A DNA stretch of 64,000 bases, taken from contig JBAMJV010004006.1 in NCBI GenBank assembly GCA_037951105.1, positions 1-64,000 of the forward strand. The letters run 5' to 3'. The stretch's first letter is position 1; each line of letters starts with the position of its first letter. This DNA comes from Echinarachnius parma (lineage: Eukaryota > Echinodermata > Echinoidea > Clypeasteroida > Echinarachniidae). The notes under the pieces were generated by a model. That model was not told where the DNA came from. It was given only the letters and a program-made list of their open reading frames with translations, and did not search any database. The position numbers and the translations under genes were made by a program. This document shows positions 52,401-59,787 of this stretch, in pieces.

Positions 52401-53179
52401 AAAGTTTTGTAGACATGTTAAAATAAATGTAGCTCGCTTTTATTTTTGATAAATATTCCCCAAATGAGGAATAATTTGGCCTCACATAGAGAAGGCCGCA
52501 ACCTACGAAATGTGACCGGCTATAGCAAAACCCGGCACTTGTCGGTATTTCATGTTTTGAAGAAATGGGCATTTTAAGTTCATACAATGTGCGTAAAAGA
52601 CCCATGATTGTAAAATTGAAACAATCATATATTCGCCAATTATTGACCAATTAGTTAGAACAAAGCATCAAATGAAAGCTTGGGATGAGGCCTTTGTAAT
52701 GGTATGAACATCTATATTTTGATTTTTACCGACAAGTGCCGGGTTTTGCTATAACTGGTCACAAATGGTATGCATAACTCAATTTAGCCAAAGATTGACT
52801 TGAATGCCCTTCTCACCATCACCCCAAGATATGTAGATTGATTCCTGTATAATAATGACTACAATCATTTACCTTGCTGTTGAATTAGGCAATAGACAAG
52901 TTTGACTTTTTTAAACTTTTGCCAAACTCATTGTTGTATATTCCTTGGGTTATACATTGTACCATAATATTATTTCTCTTGTAATACAAAAAAGAGGAAA
53001 ATTCACAGTATTGTAATGTATGTTATTCAGAAGAAAGTTAACAGCTAAGCTTGCCATTGCTGGCTGGGCATAGCAACAACACAATAACAAATTTATTTTT
53101 CTTTGATATTCCACAGGGAAAAGATTACGACAAGTTCCATGAGGAGAGAGCAGACAACGCTAATGATGAAGAGATGTGA
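25257..53179 (+). CDS. GOLIM4: GOLIM4/GPP130-type Golgi membrane protein, 25 exons, complete
   Basis: Type II Golgi membrane protein. In vertebrates GPP130 cycles between cis-Golgi and endosomes and responds to manganese. All 25 exons (listed separately) have AG/GT borders and join in phase to 900 codons plus stop; human GOLIM4 is near 696. The start at 25257 has A at -3 and gives a short basic tail and a membrane segment at residues 14-32. Family blocks are KYQQQQDSLTAQLQ, VVYEHRARLEKALQ and RYNSLHIQHKML, which align closely with human GPP130. Then come coiled coil (about 33-240), Gln-rich stem (240-480), charged stem (540-770) and an acidic tail (830-855). An in-frame ATG at 25173 would add 28 residues; I judge it 5' UTR. 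Family assignment is by motif memory. Confidence 0.88.
25438..26672 (+). other. GOLIM4 intron 1
   Basis: The in-frame reading from exon 1 to 25673 is intronic, since the next exon restores the family sequence. No element is recognised. The GAT/GAA-rich stretch 26060-26480 gives several minus-strand Ser/His-rich frames that look like composition artefacts. Confidence 0.6.
26673..26747 (+). CDS. GOLIM4: GOLIM4 exon 2: coiled coil
   Basis: Residues 61-85, VVYEHRARLEKALQVAKGEQ then KKSKD. VVYEHR.RLEK is the most diagnostic GPP130 match. Acceptor ttgtccttgcag, donor gtaagt. Confidence 0.92.
27365..27393 (+). CDS. GOLIM4: GOLIM4 exon 3: microexon
   Basis: A 29-base exon, VYDQKIDDAK, between ttttcag and gtgaga. 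It aligns with the VYKLEAQE segment of GPP130 and restores phase 0. Confidence 0.82.
27948..28001 (+). CDS. GOLIM4: GOLIM4 exon 4: coiled coil
   Basis: Residues 96-113, QEHENRYNSLHIQHKMLR, matching human RYSALNVQHQML. Acceptor ttctgcag, donor gtaagt, phase 0 both sides. Confidence 0.9.
28853..28930. repeat. SINE-tail-like fragment
   Basis: Contains tttataaagcgcctatcacg and ctctacgcgccttacaatt, similar in pattern to the tatatagcgc...atgcgcttta segment of the SINE at 58390. Probably a short remnant. Confidence 0.4.
28971..29121 (+). CDS. GOLIM4: GOLIM4 exon 5: coiled coil
   Basis: Residues 114-163, beginning SQFDDMQEDTDKLKETNREL, a clear heptad pattern rich in Glu, Lys and Gln. Acceptor gctctacag, donor gtgagt after one base. 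Confidence 0.9.
29122..31178 (+). other. GOLIM4 intron 5
   Basis: Near 29797 and 29893 two gggccc-containing ends (gggccccgttgcagaaagag and gagggccctgg) enclose about 100 bases, a possible short MITE. Around 30160-30430 the motif ggcc(c)actaaaa recurs, reminiscent of the 39749 element. Otherwise nothing is recognised. Confidence 0.4.
31179..31261 (+). CDS. GOLIM4: GOLIM4 exon 6: coiled coil
   Basis: Residues 164-191, SQLADTQDVLDQVRGQHQQA then VYNLRQMQ; VYNLR recurs in human GPP130. A second acceptor nine bases in (31188) keeps the frame and would delete three residues. Confidence 0.88.
31262..33058 (+). other. GOLIM4 intron 6
   Basis: AT-rich intron holding only the short TTAA hairpin element at 31369-31448. 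No other feature is seen. Confidence 0.5.
31369..31448. mobile_element. Short TTAA-ended hairpin element, copy 2
   Basis: ttaacccgttcactacg to cccgtaagcaacgggttaa, clear inverted ends (ttaacccgttc against aacgggttaa) and the core tagcccacccggttcc shared with 631-710. Confidence 0.75.
33059..33142 (+). CDS. GOLIM4: GOLIM4 exon 7: coiled coil
   Basis: 28 codons, NDVDFAKGERDQYSKQIEGL then VMQINNHQ, phase 0. Acceptor tgttttcag, donor gtatgt. A tandem repeat begins just inside the intron. Confidence 0.87.
33155..33365. repeat. Tandem repeat in GOLIM4 intron 7
   Basis: About four irregular units containing cattcatggccaacctgcct and ggccaccaaaagagatcat. It begins about 12 bases inside the intron and does not include the donor. 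Confidence 0.85.
33892..33954 (+). CDS. GOLIM4: GOLIM4 exon 8: coiled coil
   Basis: 21 codons, NNNAMLQAQVDDLSQKTLQY then K. With exon 9 it gives QYKQHIDQISRYP, aligning with human EYKQLKDTLNRIP. Acceptor gattgcag, donor gtaaga. Confidence 0.88.
34159..34410. mobile_element. MITE with GTGACCGGCTATAGC ends, copy 1
   Basis: Ends gtgaccggctatagcaaaac and gttttgctatagccggtcac are perfect inverted repeats, extended by cccggcacttgtc/gatgagtgccggg. A second copy of the same length is at 52512-52762. Both are in GOLIM4 introns. Confidence 0.88.
34549..34759 (+). CDS. GOLIM4: GOLIM4 exon 9: Gln-rich stem
   Basis: 70 codons plus one base. Two internal copies of a motif like DQKQQQLPQQT/DRKQQRLPQQT, each followed by QVL and Gln runs. 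Acceptor tatctcag, donor gtaagt. Reading beyond the donor to 34941 is intronic. Confidence 0.85.
35641..35738 (+). CDS. GOLIM4: GOLIM4 exon 10: Gln-rich stem
   Basis: Encodes AQGGFDSRQDQLQQHLLKQQ then QNLQQQQNLQPQ. Acceptor tttgtttag, donor gtaaat. Restores phase 0. Confidence 0.85.
36485..36655 (+). CDS. GOLIM4: GOLIM4 exon 11: Gln-rich stem
   Basis: 57 codons in phase 0, VPQQQQQLYTGNQVGQPQNA, later LQLQQRQALLELQNQQQQLA. The frames seen for this stretch in the other registers are shadows. Acceptor taccacag, donor gtaccg, the weakest donor in the gene. Confidence 0.82.
37054..37185 (+). CDS. GOLIM4: GOLIM4 exon 12
   Basis: 44 codons, DQLPQIPQLPGQQLPGQHQQ then QVFDRQRQEMLVQRFYQDGK. Acceptor ctattgcag, donor gtgagt, phase 0. 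Confidence 0.86.
37461..37559 (+). CDS. GOLIM4: GOLIM4 exon 13
   Basis: 33 codons, HNIKQNFEQRPPQPQLPQRQ then NFEALGQRQLGDK. Acceptor ttgttgtag, donor gtgata, phase 0. Confidence 0.84.
37876..38018. mobile_element. TTAACCC-ended element with 59-base internal duplication
   Basis: ttaaccccttcaggac to ggatgggttaa. Inside, cctgaacatactc..caggggtctatggagaatgcatgttatagcaaag occurs twice. A related, oppositely oriented sequence is at 41590-41680. It is related in style to the TTAA hairpin family. Confidence 0.6.
38587..38801. mobile_element. MITE-like element in intron 13
   Basis: aaggctgagtc at the left and gactcagcctt at the right are inverted. Inside are further inverted matches around ggttcccgacc / ggtcggaacc. 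No protein. Confidence 0.65.
39004..39312. mobile_element. MITE with about 60-base inverted ends
   Basis: Left arm (ggattcacaaaggaggtttg ... tggtctacatctatggattg) and right arm (caatccatagatgtagacca ... aaaccttctttgtgaattcc) are inverted with few gaps. Non-coding; in GOLIM4 intron 13. Confidence 0.85.
39749..40100. mobile_element. MITE-like element with 'gcagggctcgacact' ends, copy 2
   Basis: Starts gcagggctccacactcgcc and ends ggccagtgcgagtgtcgagc then cttgc, an imperfect inverted repeat. Internal ggcc(c)/gggcca blocks recur as in the copy at 1173. Confidence 0.7.
40297..40500. repeat. Poly-C tract plus AAAT/AAT microsatellite
   Basis: About 18 C followed by AAAT- and AAT-type repeats and a poly-T run. 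The minus-strand frame is a repeat artefact. Confidence 0.92.
40602..40706 (+). CDS. GOLIM4: GOLIM4 exon 14
   Basis: 35 codons, GDGDVQNPGLQNRGGPAEEG then HKVNPNPDSSLDNEQ. Acceptor tgtatgtag, donor gtaatt. Follows the long intron 13. Confidence 0.83.
40723..40864. repeat. Long palindrome in GOLIM4 intron 14
   Basis: Arms of about 60 bases (attcgctaggatcatattgc against gcaatatgatcctagcgaat and so on outward to aatattgactggc/gccagtcaatatt) around a 13-base centre. It begins 17 bases after the exon 14 donor. Confidence 0.92.
41330..41543. repeat. 35-base minisatellite, 6 copies
   Basis: Unit acatttgttgctatctctag then agttatctgatgatt, nearly identical copies, in GOLIM4 intron 14. Confidence 0.93.
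41753..41824 (+). CDS. GOLIM4: GOLIM4 exon 15
   Basis: 24 codons, GGQHAVPDPGEEMGQNAVDY then QAQE. Acceptor gtatttag, donor gtaagc, phase 0. Confidence 0.84.
42229..43383. mobile_element. 'ggaggcat/gtccgtccgt' element with 145-base internal repeats
   Basis: Left end tatgcctccgcaacgaagta then gccggaggcattatg and a GTCCGT/GTACGT run; right end ggcggaggcatcattttcga to agatccatctagtt. Between are about five units of about 145 bases with ggggtcatgaggtcaaagg and tgaccaaacttggtacatg. A shorter copy is at 50623. Such elements are widespread in marine invertebrates; no coding potential is seen. Confidence 0.8.
43416..43541. repeat. Tandem duplication next to a MITE
   Basis: gtttacttgtttcactctcc ... 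gagattcatgtaccagtgcc occurs twice, the second copy running into the left end of the element at 43542. Confidence 0.75.
43542..44480. mobile_element. 0.94 kb element with 32-base inverted ends
   Basis: gtgcccatattcatgaaagc then ctgataagctag at the left, and ctagcctatcaggctttcat then gaatatgggcac at the right, are inverted with one or two mismatches. The frames inside are short (up to 103 codons) and unrecognised. It ends 62 bases before exon 16. Confidence 0.82.
44543..44671 (+). CDS. GOLIM4: GOLIM4 exon 16, end duplicated into the intron
   Basis: 43 codons, QAEKGIEESENSETEREQDA then KDKYQQALEERNQQKEMQQR and FLK. The last 60 or so bases plus the gtaagt donor are repeated eleven more times downstream. 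The first donor is chosen because reading on hits TAA after five codons. Confidence 0.85.
44611..45620 (+). repeat. 85-base tandem repeat across the exon 16 donor, 12 units
   Basis: Each unit holds the last about 60 bases of exon 16 (taccaacaagccttggagga to ggttcctcaag), the donor and aaagcatgctaaggacag. Donors fall exactly every 85 bases after 44671, 44756 and so on to 45606. Units 3, 5, 8 and 11 carry gttagt, the rest gtaagt. Confidence 0.97.
45745..45970. mobile_element. MITE-like inverted repeat in intron 16
   Basis: agtagcattcatcaacatat and aaaaatagtggttagtaa on the left pair with ttactaaccactattttt and atgttgatgaatgctact on the right. Arms are about 55 bases; the centre contains tgaatatattcat-like palindromes. 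Confidence 0.85.
46381..46472 (+). CDS. GOLIM4: GOLIM4 exon 17
   Basis: Encodes DRTGRLIDNGGLNPDDRPNG then FPELPHNQLQ and two bases of a Gly codon. Acceptor gactctcag, donor gtaaga. Confidence 0.86.
47035..47254. repeat. 220-base palindrome made of two tRNA-like sequences
   Basis: A perfect 31-base outer inverted repeat (tgattgaaaaagagcaaaga...) encloses two opposed tRNA-like bodies. The + strand one (about 47160-47225) has agctcagttggtaagagca, a ctagcaa loop with AGC in anticodon position, and gggttcgattccc. Its acceptor stem does not pair, so a working tRNA is unlikely; a tRNA-derived SINE dimer is more likely. Confidence 0.8.
47322..47522 (+). CDS. GOLIM4: GOLIM4 exon 18: charged stem
   Basis: 67 codons, MRERQEADVRGLPQLPVGMV, then RQ/ER-rich sequence ending EDEDEEELEMER. 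Acceptor gaatctag, donor gtagga; enters and leaves in phase 2. Confidence 0.87.
47897..47977. mobile_element. Short TTAA-ended hairpin element, copy 3
   Basis: ttaaacccgttcccttcg to agggaaggggttaa, the same core (ctgaaatccccatagac, tagcc, cggttcc) as at 31369. In GOLIM4 intron 18. Confidence 0.75.
48187..48398 (+). CDS. GOLIM4: GOLIM4 exon 19, end duplicated into the intron
   Basis: 71 codons, LDRQAQADETEARKLKAEEQ to EEMGGANQFAQPQ. The last 20-odd bases and the gtattt donor recur about 18 times downstream. The first donor is used because the next codons in frame are GGT ATT TAA. Confidence 0.86.
48376..49552 (+). repeat. 63-base tandem repeat across the exon 19 donor, about 18 units
   Basis: Unit ccagtttgcccaaccacaag|gtatttaacccaatatgtgt then cacgtagcactcttgctaatgaa. 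It starts in the last 22 bases of exon 19. A few units are 55-57 bases, keeping the exon-like gagctaacc instead of gctaatgaacc. Long frames on both strands are artefacts of the unit being divisible by three. Confidence 0.97.
49883..49956 (+). CDS. GOLIM4: GOLIM4 exon 20
   Basis: Encodes DGGMFQGNDIERQIKEQEKI then HKQEQ, acceptor ttttttcag, donor gttagt. DND-type and IEEQ-like sequences resemble the human lumenal stem. Confidence 0.86.
50462..50523 (+). CDS. GOLIM4: GOLIM4 exon 21
   Basis: Encodes GENFRLEQEGQQRLNQAADN, acceptor ttgattag, donor gtaaga; ends in phase 2. Confidence 0.85.
50623..50990. mobile_element. 'ggaggcat/gtccgtccgt' element, short copy
   Basis: ccggaggcatcatgtttttg, a GTCCGTCC run, gatatctcaagaaccag, ggtcatgaggtcaaaggtc, and the right end ttttcgaccatgcgcagttg then gaagatccatctagtt. 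Same family and orientation as 42229 but without the internal array. Confidence 0.78.
51064..51164 (+). CDS. GOLIM4: GOLIM4 exon 22
   Basis: Encodes NFGLQAPADDKRPIEENDGE then EGGDAQVQMPNPN. Acceptor cttgacag, donor gtattg. Confidence 0.85.
51649..51761 (+). CDS. GOLIM4: GOLIM4 exon 23: acidic tract
   Basis: DIGEGAPEED followed by an uninterrupted Asp/Glu run of about 18 residues, then MGEDDRVDQNIKL. It matches the acidic C-terminal stem of GPP130. Acceptor ttgctgcag, donor gtaagt. Confidence 0.87.
52159..52262. repeat. 51-base tandem duplication before the exon 24 acceptor
   Basis: ctatctactacccagtatat to aaatgttaaaatgtgcatt occurs twice, the second copy ending 14 bases before the exon. Confidence 0.9.
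52276..52323 (+). CDS. GOLIM4: GOLIM4 exon 24
   Basis: 16 codons, ANPVLQNPGEDDGASE; acceptor ctccgcag, donor gtaaga. A 51-base tandem duplication ends about 14 bases upstream. Confidence 0.82.
52512..52762. mobile_element. MITE with GTGACCGGCTATAGC ends, copy 2
   Basis: About 90 percent identical by eye to 34159-34410 over its full length, including both inverted ends (right end gttttgctataactggtcac). Confidence 0.87.
53117..53179 (+). CDS. GOLIM4: GOLIM4 exon 25 with stop codon
   Basis: GKDYDKFHEERADNANDEEM then TGA. Acceptor attccacag. Ends the 900-residue frame. Confidence 0.86.
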   Translation, partial: GKDYDKFHEERADNANDEEM

Positions 53180-56100
53180 CGTTAACGTGTACTTCTACAA
53201 CTAACTGACTCAAACTGAAACTACTTTGTATGATCTTCCTTCATGGTTTTACTGCCTCATGCATAGAGACTGCACAATCTTTTATGTGCTACACTTAGAG
53301 TGCATCCGTTCAAGGTTTATAGAGAGAACCTTAGAGTCTTCAGTATCCTTGGTATATTCCCTTGAATGGAATATACTGCTAGTGAGTGGATTTTCAACCT
53401 GTTTTCTGTTGAATGGAAAAGAACTCTCTTGAATGGATGTACTAACTTGCTGGTGATTGGGCTGCAAAGAGAACTTATGATATTTTCCTAGAGTGTACTT
53501 TGTATTTCTATTGCATTGATTTTCCTTGGATGAATATTTAACCATTTTTGTATTGAGGAAACATTCTACTTTGGTATGAGCATTCAACCTGTATTTGTAT
53601 TGAATGAAAGACTTTCCTTCAATGAAAATGTGTGTACCTTGAATGAATTCACACTTGTTGAACCAAGCTGCAGCTGCGTTGAACCAGTTCTAGTATCTCT
53701 TGTAGAGATTCGCATGTGTGTTTCAAAGATGATTGAATTTAAGTAACTTGAATCAGATTTAGCCGCACTGAATCATGTCGTTGTAGATTGAAGGACTCAA
53801 GCTCTGTTGAATGGATTATCATGCTCAATTGAATTTCCATTTTCAGCTGATCATTTTCTGTGTGATAATTTAGAATGGGTTTTAAATGTGTATATTATTT
53901 GGATGTATGATAACAGCAATACTTGTAAGTTGAAGGATATGTCTCTAAGAAAGGAGGGGATCTAGCTCATTGCAAAGGATGTTCACAATTGTTTGAATAG
54001 ATGTCATGGTATAAAATGGAACCAGAATGGAAGACTACAGGAATAGTGACAAGTGTATGTGAGCAATAATAGTGAATTTGCACTGAAAAGGGCTAAATGT
54101 CTTTATTGCTTTGAATAAGCTGTATTGAATGGATCATACAACATGGAATGACCCATAAATAGAAAATTTTTCACACTTGATCTGGATCAAAAGTTTTTGA
54201 TGAATAAAATCTTTGAAATTGCCTTAACAAATTATGCAATGGAGGCTTTGCAGACAGAATAAGGAACAGAAAAGAAATGCACATGTTATTCAATTCTTAT
54301 TGATTATAGACTTGTAAGACCCAGCTTTGAGAACAAAAATTGAACAATGAAAAACATATATCAGATTTGTTTTTGGTTTCTAATTGTGTATGAAAAGAGA
54401 AAATAACACTTGTGACTAAGTATGAATTGTATATTTTAGAACATATTTGCATTTACTAGATTTACGAATAGGGTTGTATTATAATATGTTTATTATTCAA
54501 CATTCAACTCTTTTAAAGTGTCACAATATAAAAGGTTTTTTCCTCCAGACCTGAATGTTTGTTTACTTAAACTGGTGACAACTTCAAAAGAAAATGTTTC
54601 AATGGGCTTTCAATTAAAAGTGAATGTGAATGGTATTACAATGAACAAAGTAGTATTTACAGCTCATATTCATAGAATAAAATGTAATGTGTCATCTATA
54701 TTCTGTGGGAGATTCTGATCGCCAAATAGAAGCATAGTTTGTGTGGCAATGCTGAAACTTTTTACAATAACCTTGACTTTTGCTTTGTACCTTTTCTCCA
54801 TGTTTATTATTTGTAGAGACATGTGCTGTCATGACTCCAAACTTTCTTGATTAATTAGGACTGTCACATTGTTCAGATTTAAAAAAAAACATTCTTGATA
54901 AACAAAATATGTAAAGTTTTATTATGATTTTAGAATTTTTTTAAATTTTAATAACAATATTCAATTGTGCATGTATTATGAGTTTTGTTTTAATCCTTAG
55001 CTTGTTTTAATCCTTAACTTAATATGTAAATATTAGTTAGTGATCTAAGATTTTGATCACATAGTCTGAACAAAAATTAAATTTCCAAAGTGTTGATTAG
55101 TTGCAAAGCTATACCAACAGCAATACAAACAAAGCAAAAAATAACAATCCCACACTTGAACAGTGAACTGGGATGACTTTGGACGAAGAGATCTTTCATA
55201 ATTTTATATTTCTTTTGATTTATTGTTTTTTGTATATTCCCTTCATTCTCAGATGCAGAGAACATCTGTTCCCTTTTTATCTAAGCCCTCATTATGATTA
55301 GACAAAATATGATAGCTCTTCAAGAAGAGAAAGGTTGAGGTATTTTAAAATGAAACATATAATTACAAGGCTAACAAAAGGCAGACATATTTGCACGCAA
55401 CACACTTTCAACACACATGCTTAAACAGAAACACGTACATATTTGTATGTTCTACATAAAATGATACAAATGCACAAACATACACATACACACGTGTAGG
55501 CACACTTTAATATAGCAAACACTCATAGGCACACACACGCGAAAGGATTTATCTAATATTTGAAGAGTAAACATTGCCAACAATATATGTTGACACAGTT
55601 AAGAATACATGATATATAATAACCTTTTGAATATTGTTCATATATTTTAATATTGTGTTCTTTATTTTTAAAAGCTGTATCATTTTGCGTGATCCCTAAT
55701 TCATCCTTTCATTTTTGATTTACTTTGATATTAAAAAATTAATTTAAGCTGCCGTATTATGGAAAATATGAGGGATACTAATTAGTAAAATCAGCACAAT
55801 TATGTTTGAGGCTGTATTCTACAAGTGTGTTTTGTTTGTGAATGATTTTATACAGGTAGAAACGTTTAGATATTAGACCTTCAGGAAATATAGGTGGTGT
55901 GGTAAAAAATAAGCTGTTACTAATACTATGTTATGTAATGTGTCAACTATATTTTGTGTTTTTGATGCAATTTAGAAATGGTCTGAATGATGTCCAGATA
56001 TTTTACCAAGAACAAAGTTATCACAAGGATATTTTATATCTTGGTGTAGATAACAAATAGTTTACTTATTTATGTGTGTGATTTGAGTACATCTAATAGA

Positions 56101-56800
56101 TCACATGATATACAAGGTCACAATTAAGGTATGATTTTACTTGTAGGTCATGCATTATGTTAGTGATCAACATTATATTATTATTACTAATTATTAGTAT
56201 TATCATCATCATCATCATCATCATCAACATCACTTTTACTTCAAATCTAAGTACCTAACAAGTATTTTTGGTAAAAAGCCAACATTCTTTTTTGTATCAT
56301 TATTTTCATTATTATATTAATCCTCATTATTTGGGGGCGGGGGAGGGGGGATGATAGAATGTATTTATGTCATGCTAGGTATCTCTAAAAAACTTCTGAA
56401 AACCTGTGTTTCACTTTTAATTATGCTACACAGGATAAAAGCAATGTGTATGGGAACATTGTTTCTAGCTAGCATACAGTGCTAACAAACCCATAGATAG
56501 GCGAGTCTCTTGCTCTCCTGCACACCATCTCTTTCTCTCATTAATTTCATATCTTGCTGATCAAATTTAATAATTTATAATTGTTTAAAAAATAATATGT
56601 ATTTTGTTGTTGTTGATTCAATGAAAGTGTGTATCAAATTACTTTATTACGTATTGTAAATTTTCAAATATCTTAGATCACTTTTTGATCATGCTTTAAT
56701 ACTAATTACTCTTTTTACATGAAATCAGTATAATGGAAATCTTTTTGTCCATTGACAAGAGTTATCTTTACAATAAACTATCACTTGTTTGAAATATAAA
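53180..56800 (+). other. Probable GOLIM4 3' UTR
   Basis: AT-rich sequence after the stop. The first 650 bases are dense in ttgaatg motifs. Candidate AATAAA signals are at 54203, 54676 and 56772; the last is followed by a GT-rich stretch (tttatggttgtctgtttatg), typical of a downstream element. CA-rich patches lie near 55380-55540. The extent is inference. Confidence 0.5.
56772..56777 (+). promoter_or_regulatory. Candidate poly(A) signal AATAAA (GOLIM4)
   Basis: AATAAA with a TG-rich run 40-110 bases downstream, including a repeated gtttatgtgaggttgtatt. Confidence 0.35.
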
Positions 56801-57054
56801 TTATGGAAATGTTTATGGTTGTCTGTTTATGTGAGGTTGTATTGTTTATGTGAGGTTGTATTGTTTAATAGAATATTTATTTATGTGAGGTTGTATTGTG
56901 TAATAGAATATTTAAACAGCTAACTACTTCGTTTTTGATCAGACAAACCTTAAAACTATGGTGTATCATATTGGAAACTATCAGAAAGCATTGTGATACA
57001 ATAGGCTCTGGTACTATTTGACGTACAGCAAGGCACTTGCATGTACATGTAATA

Positions 57055-57086
57055 AAGGAGGTATAAGAACTTTCTTATACCTCCTT
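57055..57086. repeat. Short perfect hairpin
   Basis: aaggaggtataaga and tcttatacctcctt pair around a 4-base loop, in intergenic DNA. Confidence 0.8.
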
Positions 57087-57227
57087 GCTCTTATCACCAA
57101 CCATGTGAAAGAATATGTTTTTACTAATTGTTGTATTTGCAAAATTAGAAAAAACTTTTTGTGAGGGGCTTAGATAAGCTCTGTTCATGTGTGCGGGTCA
57201 ACCCATTGCAGCCACTGTGTGACCCTA

Positions 57228-57262
57228 ACCCCCCACCCCCCCCCCCCCCCCCCCCCTCCCGG
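57228..57262. repeat. Poly-C tract
   Basis: About 25 nearly uninterrupted C residues. Confidence 0.95.
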
Positions 57263-57657
57263 CAGCTACGCCACTAGTAGCACTTTGGTAATAGCATCTT
57301 AGTGTAATTGTATGGGCTATGGGTTATCCAAGAAGAATTGAGGTATTTAAAATGGAACATAATTGCACACAAACACATACTGAAACACAGAAATACGTAC
57401 TGTACTTCATTTGTCTATGTACTACATAAAATGCACTAACACACCGGTGTGCACACACAGAGAAAACAAACACTCATAGGATCACACATACACGCATACA
57501 CGCGTTCACTCGCTCGCACACCAGAAAAGTACATAACACCAACAATCATACACCCAATAAATGGCAAACTCACATCAGCAGAATATTAAAATGTCATATT
57601 TATATCCTTTTATTTGTTATATTACATTTTTATACACTACATAGCAAGTTTGAGATG

Positions 57658-57855
57658 ATAATAATATGAACATTTATATAGTGCAGCTAATACCATTATA
57701 TACTCTACTGCGCTTAAATACTTAATTTAAATTACCCATGGTCATCAGGTACATTTCAAACCCGCACAATGATATTGCATACTTTCTCAACTCCCCGGGG
57801 AGCATACTAGCCGATCGAGCTGCCACTGATAATGGCCATGGTATACATAGACTAT
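57658..57855 (-). mobile_element. Headless fragment of the SINE family at 58390
   Basis: Shares catttatatagtgc, acccatggtcatcaggtac, aaacccgcacaat and caactccccggggagcatac then tagcc with 58390-58735 but lacks the tRNA-like head. Confidence 0.7.
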
Positions 57856-58389
57856 ATCACTTAAACTACCCCCTTCAGCTGACTATATTAGTGGTGTATT
57901 AGTCAGGTGAGTGAGGGTTGAGAGTACTGAGTGGAGGATAGAAAAAGCTGATAAAAAAACAGTTAAGCAAAAAGGGATAAAGTTGAGTCAGGTAATTTTG
58001 TTTTTACGTGGTTGGCAATGACTCGTGCCACTGATATTATTATTGGACTTAGAATCTTGAAAACTGGGGTATTTTTTAAGCATGTACTTGGACATTTTTT
58101 TGAAGGGTCATTTTTAAAAGAAGACTTTATTGGCGAAATACACTACTTTGATAATTCAAATCATGATTTTAGAAAATCATTCCATACCTACGTAAATAAT
58201 CAACGAGTAATGGAACGAGCCTCAAAATCCATTACGTCACGGATCACCGTAGGCCAATCTACTAAGTAAAATCGTACATGAAATATAAATATATCAATTC
58301 ATTTTTTTCTTCCTATTTGCTTGCTACAAAAATAGACAAGAACATTACAAATTATATCCGCAATATCAACAGTAAAATTACCCGAAATG

Positions 58390-58735
58390 TGATGATGATG
58401 ATGATGAAACACTTTTATATAGCGCATAACACATAAGCACAATTGCATGTCCCTATGCGCTTTATTATTACCCTTGGTCATCAAGTACAGATCAAACCCG
58501 CACAATTATCTTGCGCACCGTCTCAACTCCCCGGGGAGCATACTAGCCAATGGCAGCCATATGATAGCGCCCAGGCTAATTAACACCCGACCAAGTACCC
58601 ATTTATACTCCTGGGTACAGAGCAGCAATGTGGATTAATTGTCTTGCTGAAGGACAAACGGAGTGGGCTGGGTTCGAACTCGGGATCTCGAGATCGGAAA
58701 GCGCGCGCTCTACCAATCTTGCCACACCACGTATA
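58390..58735 (-). mobile_element. tRNA-derived SINE, minus strand
   Basis: Read on the minus strand it starts with a tRNA-like head: box A-like tggcaagattggtagagcgc and box B gagttcgaaccc. A body follows with ggctagtatgctccccgggg, then a GAT-type simple repeat tail (58390-58406 on the plus strand). This is pol III SINE structure. Confidence 0.78.
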
Positions 58736-59282
58736 CTGTACTTTGCTACAATCTTTAGCAAATTACGTCAAAACTATTATCTCCACACGTGCCCTCATAG
58801 ACCCCCCCTTTATGGATCACACGCACTACACAAACAGACACAAAACATGAAAGAAAGTAATTTACCTCTTTTACTTCGCAATTCTTAGTTAATCAATTGA
58901 CCTAACAAACAAGATTCCTTTACTTAGTTTGTACAGGCCAAGAAATCAAATCTTTGTCATGCTTGTCCGAGCTTTGGCGTATTCACGATCAATACAGTAC
59001 AACAATTCACAAAGGGTAATTGTGTACGAACAACAGAGTACAAAGGTCATGCATGTACATAAAGTGAGCACACAATCATAGTTTGGCTTCAATGAAGTCA
59101 CAACTTCTGAGCAGATGAATTCATCAGCATATGTAAACACAAAAACAGAGACTTTTCAAAAACAAATGCAGACTTTATTGGAGGTTATACATTTGAAATG
59201 TTTGTGGAGATCAACCTTTGAGGGTATACAGAACAACATATTTTTTTGTCAATAAAGTCTTCTTTTAAAGGCCATTTGCAGT

Positions 59283-59430
59283 GTTGGAGGTCTCGAGACT
59301 GGTCTTCATCTCGAGACCAGTTTGGATGGTCTTGGTCTCAAACCCTCTGGTCTTGGTCTTGATATTGGTCTCAAACCTTCTGGTCTCAAATTTTTCGGCC
59401 GAGACCAGCATGAGACCAGCAACTATAATA
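59283..59430. repeat. ggtctcgagacc-type internal repeats
   Basis: ggtctcgagactggtc, tctcgagaccag and gagaccag recur direct and inverted within 150 bases. Probably a degenerate repeat element. Confidence 0.65.
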
Positions 59431-59787
59431 ACGATTTTACATAAGATCTTAAGTAATCTTATGGTCGCGCAGGTACGAAGTTACGAACAGCCGGCCGCGA
59501 GAGACATGCTGCAGTGCTGCTATTAATATGCACCCCCACTGCACTGATCTCTAAAGTACTTATAGCTAGAGATGCGCTGAACGCTCACATGTATGAAGAG
59601 CTGTCTTAACTTGGCGCATACTCATCTTGCATCTGTATCATGCACATCGTGGCAGCGACATGGCCTCGCACGCTGGCGTACTGTAAGTACACCGTACCGG
59701 TGCTGTGTACATGACCCGTCATACGAAGCGCTTGATCTATGCGGAAACGTACGTTTATCACCCAGGGTGAAATTCCCATTGACTATA

